DNA of 64,000 nt from positions 1 to 64,000 of the forward strand of contig NZ_JAGYHF010000002.1 of assembly GCF_018336155.1 (NCBI RefSeq), in the 5' to 3' direction. The notes below the pieces were generated by a model that worked only from the letters and a program-made list of their open reading frames with translations, ran no database searches and was not told where the DNA came from. The stretch's first letter is position 1, and the number at the start of each line of letters is the position of its first letter. The position numbers were made by a program, and so were the translations under genes. The stretch is from Pseudomonas rustica. Its GTDB lineage: Bacteria > Pseudomonadota > Gammaproteobacteria > Pseudomonadales > Pseudomonadaceae. Of this stretch, positions 1-8,152 are shown in pieces.

Positions 1-33
1 ATCACCTATGTCCGCAACGCTGAAATCCGCGAC

Positions 34-264
34 CTAAAGCAGTATCGCGGCTCTGCTCGAATCAATCAGAGGAACAGTACCGGAACCCTGCTGAGACGCG
101 ATCCATCGGCGCGCCAGTTCCATGTTGAATCTCCAGTTGTGCCGTTTGAATAAAGCGATCGCCGTTCCGGAAATTCTGTAGAGCGAACAGTCGGGACACG
201 GGATTTCCTCACTATCTGAAAGTTTGATCACCTCAACATCTTTCCCGCAGATGTAACAGTTCAT
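34..264 (-). CDS. Small zinc-ribbon protein of the prophage, 76 aa
   Basis: Unknown function. The protein begins MNCYICGK and carries CxxC at residues 3-6 and a second CPDC pair at about 24-27, a treble-clef or zinc-ribbon pattern common in small phage and plasmid proteins. I chose the internal ATG at 264 over the longer open frame because AAAGGAGGT lies directly upstream, an almost perfect ribosome binding site. It is divergent from the rightward phage genes, so 265-347 probably holds promoters for both directions. It could bind DNA or RNA, or act as a small inhibitor; nothing in the sequence decides. Confidence 0.6.
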   Translation of the reverse strand: MNCYICGKDVEVIKLSDSEEIPCPDCSLYRISGTAIALFKRHNWRFNMELARRWIASQQGSGTVPLIDSSRAAILL

Positions 265-347
265 ACGCACCTCCTTTAGCCGATCGCTAACTGTAGCTGA
301 TCCCTCCCCCCCCCGCCGCCCGGGCATGCCCCGGCATAGGACGCCCC

Positions 348-995
348 ATGCCCACAGAAAACAGTATCGATTGCCCAGCCCTACACAAGCGCAGCAACAG
401 CTATCCGTTTGGCGATCGCGTGCCCTGCACAGTGCAAATGGTGAAGACGGTCACTGCCGACCCTATGCCCGGGATCGGCCTTGCCTACATCAAAGGCTCC
501 GTGCCGGTGGCGAATGAAAACGACATCTATCAGGCGTGGACAAACAGCCATGGCGCGGTCGCAGCGGTCATGCCTGATGGGCGTCACCTTGGGCTGCGCC
601 CGGGAGAGTTCGAGGTTTACACCTGGCACGACCTGGCGCCGGCGCCAGCAGCGTCTGGAGTGACGCTCGCCACCGACCGCGCCAATCGCTTGTACTTGGC
701 CGGGCCGATGACCGGCATCGAGGATTTCAACTACCCCGCCTTCAATGCCATGGCCGAAAGACTTCGCGCCGCTGGCTACGACGTTGAGAACCCGGCCGAC
801 CACGGCACCGTTGACGGTGCGGACTGGGCCGACTACATGGCCTACGACCTGACCCGCCTTGGCCTGTGCGGTCAAGTGGCAGTGCTGCCCGGCTGGGAGA
901 ACTCGAAAGGCGCCCGGCTCGAAGTGCACATTGCCCGCGAGCTCGGAATGCCGTTAGTGAATGCCCATGACCTGGTATCGATGGAGGTTGCATGA
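348..995 (+). CDS. Phage protein with C-terminal DUF4406 (nucleoside deoxyribosyltransferase-like) domain
   Basis: A 215 aa protein. Residues about 113-215 match the DUF4406 pattern: YLAGPMTG, then a WxDYM stretch, then a LPGWENSKGAR segment. This fold belongs to the nucleoside 2-deoxyribosyltransferase and nucleotide hydrolase superfamily, and phages carry it with presumed roles in nucleotide metabolism. Residues 1-100 do not resemble that domain and look like a separate small phage module, so this is a natural fusion. The gene overlaps the next one by an ATGATGA-type junction at 992-995. The exact substrate is unknown. Confidence 0.65.
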   Translation: MPTENSIDCPALHKRSNSYPFGDRVPCTVQMVKTVTADPMPGIGLAYIKGSVPVANENDIYQAWTNSHGAVAAVMPDGRHLGLRPGEFEVYTWHDLAPAPAASGVTLATDRANRLYLAGPMTGIEDFNYPAFNAMAERLRAAGYDVENPADHGTVDGADWADYMAYDLTRLGLCGQVAVLPGWENSKGARLEVHIARELGMPLVNAHDLVSMEVA

Positions 996-1618
996 TGAGC
1001 GACATACTCAAAACACCAGCGGCGAAGTGGCGGCAGGAAGGCCAGGTCGATCCGCACGGTGACCACTACAACTGCCAGCGGGCGGCGCTAACCCTTGGTG
1101 AGCTCACGGACGACGAGTTGGCTAACGGTGTGTTCCTGCATGGCAATGAGCCGCTGAATGTGAACGCGCTGCTTCGCAAGACACCCGGCTATCACTCGGC
1201 GGTTGTCTGGCTCACCGCTGGCAAAGATCGGATCCGCTGGCTGTCCCGGGCGCTCGAGGATTCGAAGGCTCGCGAACAAGCCCTGCAGCAGCGCCTGAAC
1301 GCAGCGGATCAGCGGATTGATGAGCTGACTCCGCGCCTAAGCGACCATCTGGAAGGCAAGCGCGAGCGTTTCCAGAAGTGGGTGATGGCGACCAAACATC
1401 CCGTGTTCGGCTTCCTTGATGGCCGATCCCTGGCCCGCGGCGATGACCGCACCGGCTATGCCGATGAGTACGTGCAAGGGCTGTGGGTTGCCTATTTGGC
1501 GTTTGGCGCCTTCGCATCCCGTGACGACTCGATTGCATGGCTGAAGCGAATTGATGGCATTGGCCAGAACCGCGCCGAGCTCATCTACTCCATGGGCTTC
1601 CGCCGCCTGGCCGATTAG
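992..1618 (+). CDS. Hypothetical phage protein, 208 aa
   Basis: Not recognised. Its start overlaps the end of the DUF4406 gene, so the two are probably translated together. The middle part, about residues 88-125, is rich in Arg, Glu, Gln and Ala and predicts a helix or short coiled coil. The C-terminal part contains a GIGQNRAELIYSMGF segment resembling a helix-hairpin-helix, which would suit nucleic-acid contact, but this is only a visual resemblance. A 91-base gap without a gene follows. Confidence 0.55.
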   Translation: MMSDILKTPAAKWRQEGQVDPHGDHYNCQRAALTLGELTDDELANGVFLHGNEPLNVNALLRKTPGYHSAVVWLTAGKDRIRWLSRALEDSKAREQALQQRLNAADQRIDELTPRLSDHLEGKRERFQKWVMATKHPVFGFLDGRSLARGDDRTGYADEYVQGLWVAYLAFGAFASRDDSIAWLKRIDGIGQNRAELIYSMGFRRLAD

Positions 1619-1709
1619 CTCCGTCTCGAAAGGAGTACATCTGTACTCCACCCCGCAACATTACTCCCTCCCCCTTCAAAGTCAGCCGCTATAGCGGCAA
1701 GGAACCGGC

Positions 1710-2273
1710 ATGTCTCAAATTCACCCAGAGTTGGCCCGCATCTACAACGTATTCGGCCTGAGCACCAATCACTCCTTGTCGACCCTGCTTGCAAACGTCG
1801 AGGGACTCAAGCGAAATCATGACGAAGATCGCTCGCTTGCTGATCGGTACCGCTTCCTGCGCGAGCCAAAAGCCAGCGCGCCTGTAACGCTCCCGGAAGA
1901 ACAATGGATTGTCGTTGGCCTGGCCAGCCATGAAGACGTGCTGACCGGCGCCGCGCTGGACAAGGCCATCGACAACGCCATGAACTCCAAAAGCTACACC
2001 TTCGAGCCGGAGGATGGGCCGCTGCTCTGCTATCAGGTCGGCGATCAGGATTGGGTTGCCGCGCAGAACCCGGAACAGGCTTTAGCGGTATTGGCTGAAT
2101 ACAACGGCGATTGGCTGCACGAGCACTCCGACGATTACGACGTGGTTCTGACTGGCGATTCGGAGCTCGACCAGCAGTGGCAGGACGAAGATTCACCCGG
2201 TACTCCAGCGGGTTCTCTCCGGCAGTGGCTGGCTGAAGCCACGGAACCTTGCTACCTGAACGGGGTGGAGTGA
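1710..2273 (+). CDS. Hypothetical acidic phage protein, 187 aa
   Basis: Not recognised. The protein is strongly acidic, especially in the last 60 residues with several Asp and Glu clusters, and has no signal peptide or membrane segment. It is followed four bases later by the next phage gene, so it belongs to the same rightward transcription unit. The start at 1710 follows AGGAACC-type purines. Acidic small phage proteins sometimes mimic DNA or inhibit host enzymes, but nothing here shows that. Confidence 0.5.
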   Translation: MSQIHPELARIYNVFGLSTNHSLSTLLANVEGLKRNHDEDRSLADRYRFLREPKASAPVTLPEEQWIVVGLASHEDVLTGAALDKAIDNAMNSKSYTFEPEDGPLLCYQVGDQDWVAAQNPEQALAVLAEYNGDWLHEHSDDYDVVLTGDSELDQQWQDEDSPGTPAGSLRQWLAEATEPCYLNGVE

Positions 2274-2277
2274 CGCC

Positions 2278-2652
2278 ATGAGCAAACGAGCGATTCACCT
2301 TTACCCGTGGGACGGCGGAACCGAGTCTGATCAGGATCCGCCAGAGCACGTTTACTGCGGCACCGACGGCGTCATGACCGACGACCAGCTCACCAATTAC
2401 TGGCAGTACGTCACCTGCAAGCGCTGCCTGACGATTCGGGAAAAAGAACTGGCGGCGCGGGCGGCGGACGACCGAGACAAGAAGGTCAAGCTGTTCGACG
2501 AAGCACAGGCCATCACCATCACCCTCGGTCACCGGAATATCTCGACCGCCATCAAGGCTTTGATCAGGGAGCGAGACGAACTTAGGCATGAGCGCGACAA
2601 CCTGCGCGAAGACCGCGACGGCCTACTCGAAACAGGGGCGCACCTACTATGA
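2278..2652 (+). CDS. Hypothetical phage protein with CxxC pair and C-terminal coiled coil, 124 aa
   Basis: Not recognised. It has an early Cys (YCGTDG) and a CKRC pair at about residues 47-50, together compatible with a metal site. The last 40 residues, rich in RERDELRHERD-type heptads, predict a coiled coil. Its stop codon overlaps the start of the 18-residue reading frame that follows (ATGA at 2649-2652), indicating translational coupling. Confidence 0.5.
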   Translation: MSKRAIHLYPWDGGTESDQDPPEHVYCGTDGVMTDDQLTNYWQYVTCKRCLTIREKELAARAADDRDKKVKLFDEAQAITITLGHRNISTAIKALIRERDELRHERDNLREDRDGLLETGAHLL

Positions 2653-2705
2653 TCTTCGCCCCGCTCAACATCATCTACCTCATCTACAAGGGGCCGTGGC
2701 GATGA
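2649..2705 (+). CDS. Candidate 18-residue phage microprotein
   Basis: A very short frame, MIFAPLNIIYLIYKGPWR, lies exactly between two other phage genes. Its ATG overlaps the upstream stop (ATGA at 2649) and its TGA overlaps the downstream ATG (ATGA at 2702). Such a double overlap is hard to explain unless ribosomes read through the chain. The peptide is hydrophobic with a basic end and might insert in or touch the membrane. It could also be a pure coupling leader for the following gene. Confidence 0.35.
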   Translation: MIFAPLNIIYLIYKGPWR

Positions 2706-2944
2706 GTGACGCAACCAAATACGGACAGGAGCTGTGGCTGCTTCTCGCCCCGACGTTCGATCAGGCGACCGCGCTCGATGGTTTTGGAACTCACCCGGAG
2801 AAAGCTCAGGCCTTCGCAGGATTTATCGCGGCGGCGTGCGGCGCCATGCTGACCAATACCGGCCACGACTACACCATGAATGTGCTCGCAGCAATCGCGC
2901 AGCAAGTCGAAAGCATCAAGTCTGGCTCAGAAGTAAAGCACTGA
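2702..2944 (+). CDS. Hypothetical phage protein, 80 aa
   Basis: Not recognised. It begins MSDATKYG and is mostly Ala-rich and helical, with no cysteines beyond one and no clear motif. The start at 2702 is fixed by the ATGA overlap with the preceding 18-codon frame. It belongs to the same polycistronic phage block. Confidence 0.5.
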   Translation: MSDATKYGQELWLLLAPTFDQATALDGFGTHPEKAQAFAGFIAAACGAMLTNTGHDYTMNVLAAIAQQVESIKSGSEVKH

Positions 2945-3008
2945 CCTACCGCTTCACTCCCTCCCCCAACTCAACAGCCTGCCGGTGTACGGCGGGCGAG
3001 GAACTCGC

Positions 3009-3443
3009 ATGTCTGACAAAAATATCAAAGCCATCATGGATCAAGCGCAGGTATTCGCCAGCAGTTGGTCAATGGTCGGCGGGCCGTTCGCCGCAGACGA
3101 CCAGCTCGAGCGCGCACAAGAAGAAAAAGTGGAACTGCAGAAGCTGGTCACCTGCGCGCTTGAGGGGTCGGTCAGCGCCCCGCAAGACGTCGGCGAGATG
3201 ATCGAGTCGCTGCTTGCATGGCACAAGCGACAGGCCAACCAGTTGCAACTGGTCAGCGACAACGCAAAGGAAGGCGTGACCCTGCAACTCGGAGTCGATG
3301 ATCCGGTGGAGATCATTCTCACGAACGACATGGCGAAAGGGCTGCGTATTGGTCTCGTGATTGCCCTCGAACGCCTGGGCAAACTCCCGATCAGTGTCAG
3401 CCGTGACGACGATGACGACCTCGATCTGGATGAAGACGAATAA
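3009..3443 (+). CDS. Hypothetical phage protein with acidic tail, 144 aa
   Basis: Not recognised. The N-terminal half is helical. The C-terminus ends in a run of Asp and Glu encoded by GACGATGACGACC repeats, giving a highly acidic tail of about 12 residues. The start at 3009 follows a GGGCGAGGAAC purine stretch. It is the last gene before the excisionase and is transcribed with it. Confidence 0.5.
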   Translation: MSDKNIKAIMDQAQVFASSWSMVGGPFAADDQLERAQEEKVELQKLVTCALEGSVSAPQDVGEMIESLLAWHKRQANQLQLVSDNAKEGVTLQLGVDDPVEIILTNDMAKGLRIGLVIALERLGKLPISVSRDDDDDLDLDEDE

Positions 3444-3489
3444 ATCCCATCACCACCTTCTGCCGCCACGCGCGGCATGGAGCATCATA

Positions 3490-3732
3490 ATGAGCAAAGT
3501 CACCCTGGATGAATGGGCGGCGGCCGAGTTCAAGACGCCGCCCAGCCCCAACACGCTCCGCAAATGGGCGCGTGAAGGCCGAATCGCGCCGGCGCCAGTG
3601 AAGCATGGGCGGAGCTACTATGTAGAATCCCACGCCCATTATCAGGAACCTGACCAGCAGCCAATCCGCATTGTCGGCGGCAGCCTGATCAGCAGAATAG
3701 AGAGAGCACGCAATGGCGCCCAGGCCGCGTAA
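3490..3732 (+). CDS. xis: Excisionase (Xis-like directionality factor), 80 aa
   Basis: The product starts MSKVTLDEWAAAEF and continues with PSPNTLRKWAREGRI, the winged-helix pattern of small excisionases that bind and bend attachment-site DNA and steer the integrase toward excision. The shorter start at 3490 is chosen because the helix-turn-helix begins immediately and excisionases are normally 60-90 residues. Its 3' end overlaps the integrase start by 20 bases, a common xis-int arrangement that ties the expression of the two. Confidence 0.8.
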   Translation: MSKVTLDEWAAAEFKTPPSPNTLRKWAREGRIAPAPVKHGRSYYVESHAHYQEPDQQPIRIVGGSLISRIERARNGAQAA

Positions 3733-4816
3733 CACAGGGTCAAAGGATCTTCCCCCGAATCTCTACCGCAAGACTGACGCCCGCAACGGCGTCACTTATT
3801 ACACCTACCGCGACCCGATCAGTGGTCGCGTGTTTGGTCTGGGCAAAGACAAGGAGGCCGCCATTCGCGAGGCTGTTGCCGCCAACCACGCAGACACCAT
3901 CAAGCCAACACTGACCGAACGCATCAGCACCCCAGCGCCAGCACCGGGCAAGCTGTTCTCGCAATGGCTTGATGAATACCGCGAGCTTTTCGCCGAGCGC
4001 AAGCTATCCGCCAGCAGCAACAAAAACGTTCGCATGCGGATCAACCGCTTGGAGATTGAATTCGGCTCAAAGGGAATCAAGGAAATCACAACGATGGATG
4101 TGGCCGATTACCTGACAGGTATGGCCAAAGAGGGGAAAGCTCAGATGGCCCGTGCGATGCGCTCGCTATTGCGAGACGTATTCGCCGAGGCTCAGGCGAG
4201 GGGATGGGCGGACACCAACCCGGTCGAGGTGACTAAAGCGGCGCGGGTGAACATCAAGCGCGAGCGGCTGACGCTGGAACTGTGGAAGGCAATTTATGCG
4301 GAAGCGACGAAACCGTGGCTTCGCCGGGCGATGGAGTTAGCGGTGCTCACTGGCCAGCGCCGCGATGATATCGCCTCGATCCTATTCAAGGACGTGCACG
4401 ACGGCTTCCTACACGTCGTCCAATCGAAGACTGGCGCGCGACTCCGAATCAGCACTGCACTTCGCCTGGAGTCAGTCGGGCTTGATCTCGCCACCGTCAT
4501 CAAACAATGCCGCGATCGCGTTCTGTCACAACACCTGGTGCATCATGCGCAAGCGTCGGGCCGGGCGAAGGCTGGCCAGCCTGTCGTGCTGGACACACTC
4601 AGCTCGGCATTTGCCGAGGCCCGGGACAAAGCCGGCGCCAAGCTGGGGATAACTTTTGGCCGGCAACCGCCGAGCTTCCACGAACAGCGATCGCTCGCCG
4701 CGCGCCTCCACGAAGACGAAGGTCGCGATGCGCAGAAACTGCTCGGTCACCGTTCGGCCGCAATGACCGACCTGTATCGAGACAGTCGAGGCGCTGAGTG
4801 GATCGACGTGGCATAA
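3713..4816 (+). CDS. int: Phage-type tyrosine integrase, 367 aa
   Basis: A site-specific tyrosine recombinase that inserts and excises the element. Residues 1-60 form an arm-type DNA-binding domain (YRDPISGRVFGLG), about 80-170 the core-binding domain, and 185-367 the catalytic domain. The catalytic set is visible: R216 in TGQRR, K239, H323-x-x-R326 in HEQR, H346 in LLGHR, and nucleophile Y355 in TDLY. Length and architecture fit P2/P22-like integrases. It overlaps xis and ends 50 bases before the ArsC-like gene, so the attachment site probably lies at that junction. Confidence 0.92.
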   Translation: MAPRPRNTGSKDLPPNLYRKTDARNGVTYYTYRDPISGRVFGLGKDKEAAIREAVAANHADTIKPTLTERISTPAPAPGKLFSQWLDEYRELFAERKLSASSNKNVRMRINRLEIEFGSKGIKEITTMDVADYLTGMAKEGKAQMARAMRSLLRDVFAEAQARGWADTNPVEVTKAARVNIKRERLTLELWKAIYAEATKPWLRRAMELAVLTGQRRDDIASILFKDVHDGFLHVVQSKTGARLRISTALRLESVGLDLATVIKQCRDRVLSQHLVHHAQASGRAKAGQPVVLDTLSSAFAEARDKAGAKLGITFGRQPPSFHEQRSLAARLHEDEGRDAQKLLGHRSAAMTDLYRDSRGAEWIDVA

Positions 4817-4866
4817 TCCACGGCTGAATTTTTGGGCGATATTGGGGAAGTTTTGGGGAGGATTTT

Positions 4867-5229
4867 ATGCCCAATGAAATCAAGCACTTAAAGCTTTACG
4901 GCATCAAAGCCTGCGACACCATGAAAAAGGCGCGCACCTGGCTTGATGAGCACGCTGTCAGCTACGACTTTCACGATTACAAAAGCGCCGGCATCGACCG
5001 TGAGCACCTGACCCAATGGTGTGACGAGCACGGCTGGCAAACGGTGTTGAACCGCGCAGGCACGACCTTTCGCAAACTCGACGACGAACGCAAAGCCGAT
5101 CTCGACCAATCGAAAGCCATCGAACTGATGCTCGCTCAACCCTCGATGATCAAGCGCCCGGTGCTCGATCTCGGTGACCGAACCCTGATTGGCTTCAAGC
5201 CAGATATCTACGCGGCCGCTCTGAAGTAA
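4867..5229 (+). CDS. ArsC/Spx-family thioredoxin-like protein (YffB type), 120 aa
   Basis: The sequence LKLYGIKACDTMKKA near the N-terminus and RPVLDLGDRTLIGFK near the C-terminus are typical of the ArsC/Spx family. The single Cys (about residue 17) sits at the catalytic position, but there is no arsenic operon around it. YffB-type members act as thiol reductases of uncertain substrate and are not proven arsenate reductases. The gene lies 33 bases upstream of dapD, so the two are probably co-transcribed. The prophage integrase ends only 50 bases upstream, so its promoter may have been replaced. Start supported by GGGGAGG. Confidence 0.8.
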   Translation: MPNEIKHLKLYGIKACDTMKKARTWLDEHAVSYDFHDYKSAGIDREHLTQWCDEHGWQTVLNRAGTTFRKLDDERKADLDQSKAIELMLAQPSMIKRPVLDLGDRTLIGFKPDIYAAALK

Positions 5230-5262
5230 GCAGCCCGTCACTCTTTGTAGAGGTGTATTTAC

Positions 5263-6297
5263 ATGTCCAATTCCCTGTTCAGCATCGCCTTTGGTGTCGG
5301 CACTCAGAACCGTCAAGGCGCGTGGCTGGAAGTGTTCTACGCCCAGCCATTGCTCAATCCTTCGGCCGAACTGGTCGCCGCCGTTGCGCCGATCCTCGGT
5401 TATACCGAAGGCAACCAGGCCATCACCTTCACCACCGCCCAAGCCGCGCAACTGGCTGAAGCCGTGAAAGGCATCGACGCCGTGCAAGGCAAGCTGCTGA
5501 CCCGTCTGGCCGAAAGCCACAAGCCGCTGGTCGCCACCCTGCTGGCCGAAGATGCACAGCTGACCTCGACGCCTGAGGCTTACCTGAAGCTGCACCTGCT
5601 GTCGCACCGTCTGGTCAAGCCGCACGGCGTGAGCCTGGCCGGCATCTTCCCGCTGCTGCCGAACGTGGCCTGGACCAGCCAGGGCGCCATCGACCTGAGC
5701 GAACTGACCGAAATGCAACTGGAAGCCCGTCTGCGTGGCGAGCTGCTGGAAGTGTTCTCGGTGGACAAGTTCCCGAAAATGACCGACTACGTGGTTCCGG
5801 CCGGCGTGCGTATCGCTGACGCGGCACGTCTGCGTCTGGGCGCTTACGTCGGCGAAGGCACCACCGTGATGCACGAAGGTTTCATCAACTTCAACGCCGG
5901 CACCGAAGGCCCGGGCATGATCGAAGGCCGCGTTTCTGCTGGCGTCTTCGTCGGCAAGGGCTCCGATCTGGGCGGCGGTTGCTCGACCATGGGCACTCTG
6001 TCGGGCGGCGGCAACATCGTGATCAAGGTTGGCGAAGGCTGCCTGATCGGCGCCAACGCCGGTATCGGTATTCCATTGGGCGACCGCAACACTGTTGAGT
6101 CGGGCCTGTACGTGACCGCCGGCACCAAGGTTGCGCTGCTCGACGAAAACAACAACCTGGTTAAGGTTGTGAAGGCGCGTGAGCTGGCCGGTCAGGCTGA
6201 CCTGCTGTTCCGTCGCAATTCGGAAACCGGTGCTGTGGAATGCAAAACCCACAAATCGGCGATCGAACTGAACGAAGCGCTGCACGCTCACAACTAA
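5263..6297 (+). CDS. dapD: 2,3,4,5-tetrahydropyridine-2,6-dicarboxylate N-succinyltransferase
   Basis: DapD transfers succinyl from succinyl-CoA to tetrahydrodipicolinate in the diaminopimelate/lysine pathway that feeds peptidoglycan. The 344 aa length matches the Pseudomonas form. The C-terminal half shows the left-handed beta-helix of hexapeptide transferases (GAYVGEGTTVMHEGF, GVFVGKGSDLGGG, GEGCLIGANAGIG). It is preceded by a clear ribosome binding site (AGAGGTG) and followed by a REP palindrome pair. dapE, which removes the succinyl group, is also in this window at 11990. Confidence 0.95.
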   Translation: MSNSLFSIAFGVGTQNRQGAWLEVFYAQPLLNPSAELVAAVAPILGYTEGNQAITFTTAQAAQLAEAVKGIDAVQGKLLTRLAESHKPLVATLLAEDAQLTSTPEAYLKLHLLSHRLVKPHGVSLAGIFPLLPNVAWTSQGAIDLSELTEMQLEARLRGELLEVFSVDKFPKMTDYVVPAGVRIADAARLRLGAYVGEGTTVMHEGFINFNAGTEGPGMIEGRVSAGVFVGKGSDLGGGCSTMGTLSGGGNIVIKVGEGCLIGANAGIGIPLGDRNTVESGLYVTAGTKVALLDENNNLVKVVKARELAGQADLLFRRNSETGAVECKTHKSAIELNEALHAHN

Positions 6298-6314
6298 GTG
6301 CCGCTATGACCTCC

Positions 6315-6404
6315 TGTGGGAGCGGGCTTGCTCGCGAAGACGGTGTGTCAGTCACCCTTGATGTCGACTGACACGACGCTTTCGCGAGCAAGCCCGCTCC
6401 CACA
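6315..6404. repeat. Inverted pair of REP sequences (REPIN)
   Basis: TGTGGGAGCGGGCTTGCTCG at 6315 faces its reverse complement ending at 6404, separated by a short spacer. This is the Pseudomonas REP doublet. It lies between dapD and csdA, where it can form a hairpin at the 3' end of the dapD message. Confidence 0.95.
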
Positions 6405-6446
6405 AGGTTCGGTGTACATCCCGCCCAAGTTCACAGGGCTGAACAG

Positions 6447-7652
6447 ATGATGATTCCCTCCCCCTGGCGTGCCGATTTCCCGGCCATCGCCGCGCTGCAA
6501 CGGCAAGACCAGACCTATCTGGACAACGCCGCCACCACGCAAAAACCCCAGGCCCTGCTCGACGCGCTGACGCATTACTACGCCAATGGCGCAGCCAATG
6601 TGCACCGTGCCCAACACCTGCCCGGCGCCCACGCCACGCAGGCGTTCGAGGACAGTCGGCTCAAGGTTGCGCAGTGGCTGAATGCCGGAGACAGCGGGCA
6701 GATCATCTTTACCCACGGCGCCACCAGTGCGCTGAACCTCCTGGCTTATGGCCTGGAACATCTTTTCCACCCGGGCGATGAGATTGTTATCAGCGCCCTG
6801 GAGCATCACGCCAACCTGCTGCCGTGGCAGCAACTGGCGCAACGGCGCAATCTGAAACTGGTGATCCTGCCGCTGGATGCCGACGGCTTGATCGATCTCG
6901 CCGCCGCCGTGCATCTGATCGGCCCGCGCACGCGTTTGCTGGCGATCAGTCAGTTGTCCAACGTGCTCGGTGCCTGGCAGCCATTGCCGGCGCTGCTGGG
7001 CATGGCCAAGGCGCAGAACGCGTTGACCGTGGTCGATGGCGCGCAAGGCGTAGTGCATGGCCGGCATGACGTGCAGGCGCTGGGTTGCGACTTCTACGTG
7101 TTTTCCAGCCACAAGCTGTATGGGCCGGATGGTTTGGGCGTTCTGTTCGGGCGCAATGCTGCGCTTGAACAATTGAAGCCTTGGCAGTTTGGCGGCGAAA
7201 TGGTGCTGGAAGCCAACTACCACGACGCGCGCTTCCGCCCTGCTCCGCTGGGTTTTGAAGCGGGCACACCGCCGATTGCCAGTGTGATCGGCCTCGGTGC
7301 GACGCTGGATTATCTGGCGGGTCTGGATCAGGACGAAGTGTCGGCGCATGAAGCGGCGCTGCATGACTATCTGCTGCGTGGCCTCGCTGCTCGTAATGGC
7401 ATTCGTTTGTTGGGCAAGCCGCAATTGGCGCTGGCGAGTTTTGTCGTTGAAGGTGTGCATAACGCTGATCTGGCGCACTTGCTGACAGAACAAGGTATTG
7501 CCGTGCGCGCCGGACATCATTGCGCGATGCCGCTGTTGAAAAGCTTCGAGCTGGCCGGGGCGATTCGCGTGTCGCTGGCGTTGTACAACGATTCGGAGGA
7601 TCTGGAACGGTTCTTTGAAGCGCTGGATCAGGCGCTGGAGCTGTTGCGATGA
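6447..7652 (+). CDS. csdA: Cysteine desulfurase, SufS/CsdA type
   Basis: A PLP enzyme that converts cysteine to alanine and hands persulfide sulfur to an acceptor. The PLP lysine is K223 in SSHKLYGPDG, and the loop cysteine is C359 in RAGHHCAMP, the group II (SufS/CsdA) pattern. The 401 aa length is normal. It overlaps csdE by ATGA (7649-7652), so the two are translated as a unit, and tcdA lies just beyond. That trio indicates the Csd branch that supplies sulfur for modification pathways rather than the main Isc system, which is absent here. Confidence 0.9.
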   Translation: MMIPSPWRADFPAIAALQRQDQTYLDNAATTQKPQALLDALTHYYANGAANVHRAQHLPGAHATQAFEDSRLKVAQWLNAGDSGQIIFTHGATSALNLLAYGLEHLFHPGDEIVISALEHHANLLPWQQLAQRRNLKLVILPLDADGLIDLAAAVHLIGPRTRLLAISQLSNVLGAWQPLPALLGMAKAQNALTVVDGAQGVVHGRHDVQALGCDFYVFSSHKLYGPDGLGVLFGRNAALEQLKPWQFGGEMVLEANYHDARFRPAPLGFEAGTPPIASVIGLGATLDYLAGLDQDEVSAHEAALHDYLLRGLAARNGIRLLGKPQLALASFVVEGVHNADLAHLLTEQGIAVRAGHHCAMPLLKSFELAGAIRVSLALYNDSEDLERFFEALDQALELLR

Positions 7653-8053
7653 GCTTGCCGGTCGAGGCTGCCGAGGCGTTGCAGACTTTTCAGAATGCGG
7701 CGGGTTGGGAACAGCGCGCGCGGTTATTGATGCAGTTTGGTGATCGGTTGCCACCGCTAAGTGACGCCGACAAGTGCGAAGTCAACCGGGTGCATGGCTG
7801 TGAAAGTCAGGTGTGGCTCATTGGGGAATTGCGTGATGGTCACTGGCAGTTCGCGGCGAGCAGCGATGCGCGGATGATTCGCGGGTTGGTGGCGTTGTTG
7901 CTGTTGCGAGTGAACGGACTGTCAGCGGCGGAGTTGCAGCAAATTGATCTGCCGGACTGGTTCAATCAGCTAGGCCTTTCGCGCCAGCTATCGCCCTCGC
8001 GCAGCAATGGCCTTAACGCCGTGCTCAAGCGAATGAATGAGTTGGCCGGTTAA
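7649..8053 (+). CDS. csdE: SufE/CsdE-family sulfur acceptor protein
   Basis: A 134 aa protein of the SufE family. The acceptor cysteine is C51 in the conserved VHGCESQVWL segment, where it takes persulfide from CsdA and stimulates it. The start overlaps the csdA stop, so the two proteins are made together in similar amounts. It is followed directly by a REP pair and then by the convergent tcdA. Confidence 0.9.
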   Translation: MSLPVEAAEALQTFQNAAGWEQRARLLMQFGDRLPPLSDADKCEVNRVHGCESQVWLIGELRDGHWQFAASSDARMIRGLVALLLLRVNGLSAAELQQIDLPDWFNQLGLSRQLSPSRSNGLNAVLKRMNELAG

Positions 8054-8059
8054 TCGCCT

Positions 8060-8132
8060 TCGCGAGCAAGCCCGCTCCCACAGGGGATTTGTGAACACCA
8101 CAGATCCAATGTGGGAGCGGGCTTGCTCGCGA
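8060..8132. repeat. Inverted REP pair between convergent csdE and tcdA
   Basis: TCGCGAGCAAGCCCGCTCCC at 8060 pairs with its reverse complement ending at 8132. Lying between two convergent genes, it probably serves as a message-end hairpin for both. Confidence 0.93.
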
Positions 8133-8152
8133 AGGGGCCAGCAGCCACAACA

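Larger units (their letters stand above)
1..4816. mobile_element. End of an integrated prophage or integrative element
   Basis: A run of small, closely packed genes, mostly of unknown function, ends in an excisionase and a tyrosine integrase. This is the usual integration-module end of a temperate phage or integrative element. No capsid, tail, portal or terminase gene is visible, so only one end lies in the window and its left limit is outside. The right limit should lie between the integrase stop (4816) and the ArsC-like start (4867), or just inside that gene. I could not identify the attachment core because its partner is not in the window. No tRNA gene is seen at the junction. Confidence 0.8.

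Noticed and set aside
4867..5229. Arsenate reductase
   Set aside because: Only the ArsC/Spx fold is shown; no ars operon, and the local context is lysine synthesis.
4888..6291. 467-codon frame on the minus strand
   Set aside because: Opposite the ArsC-like gene and dapD; no domain visible.
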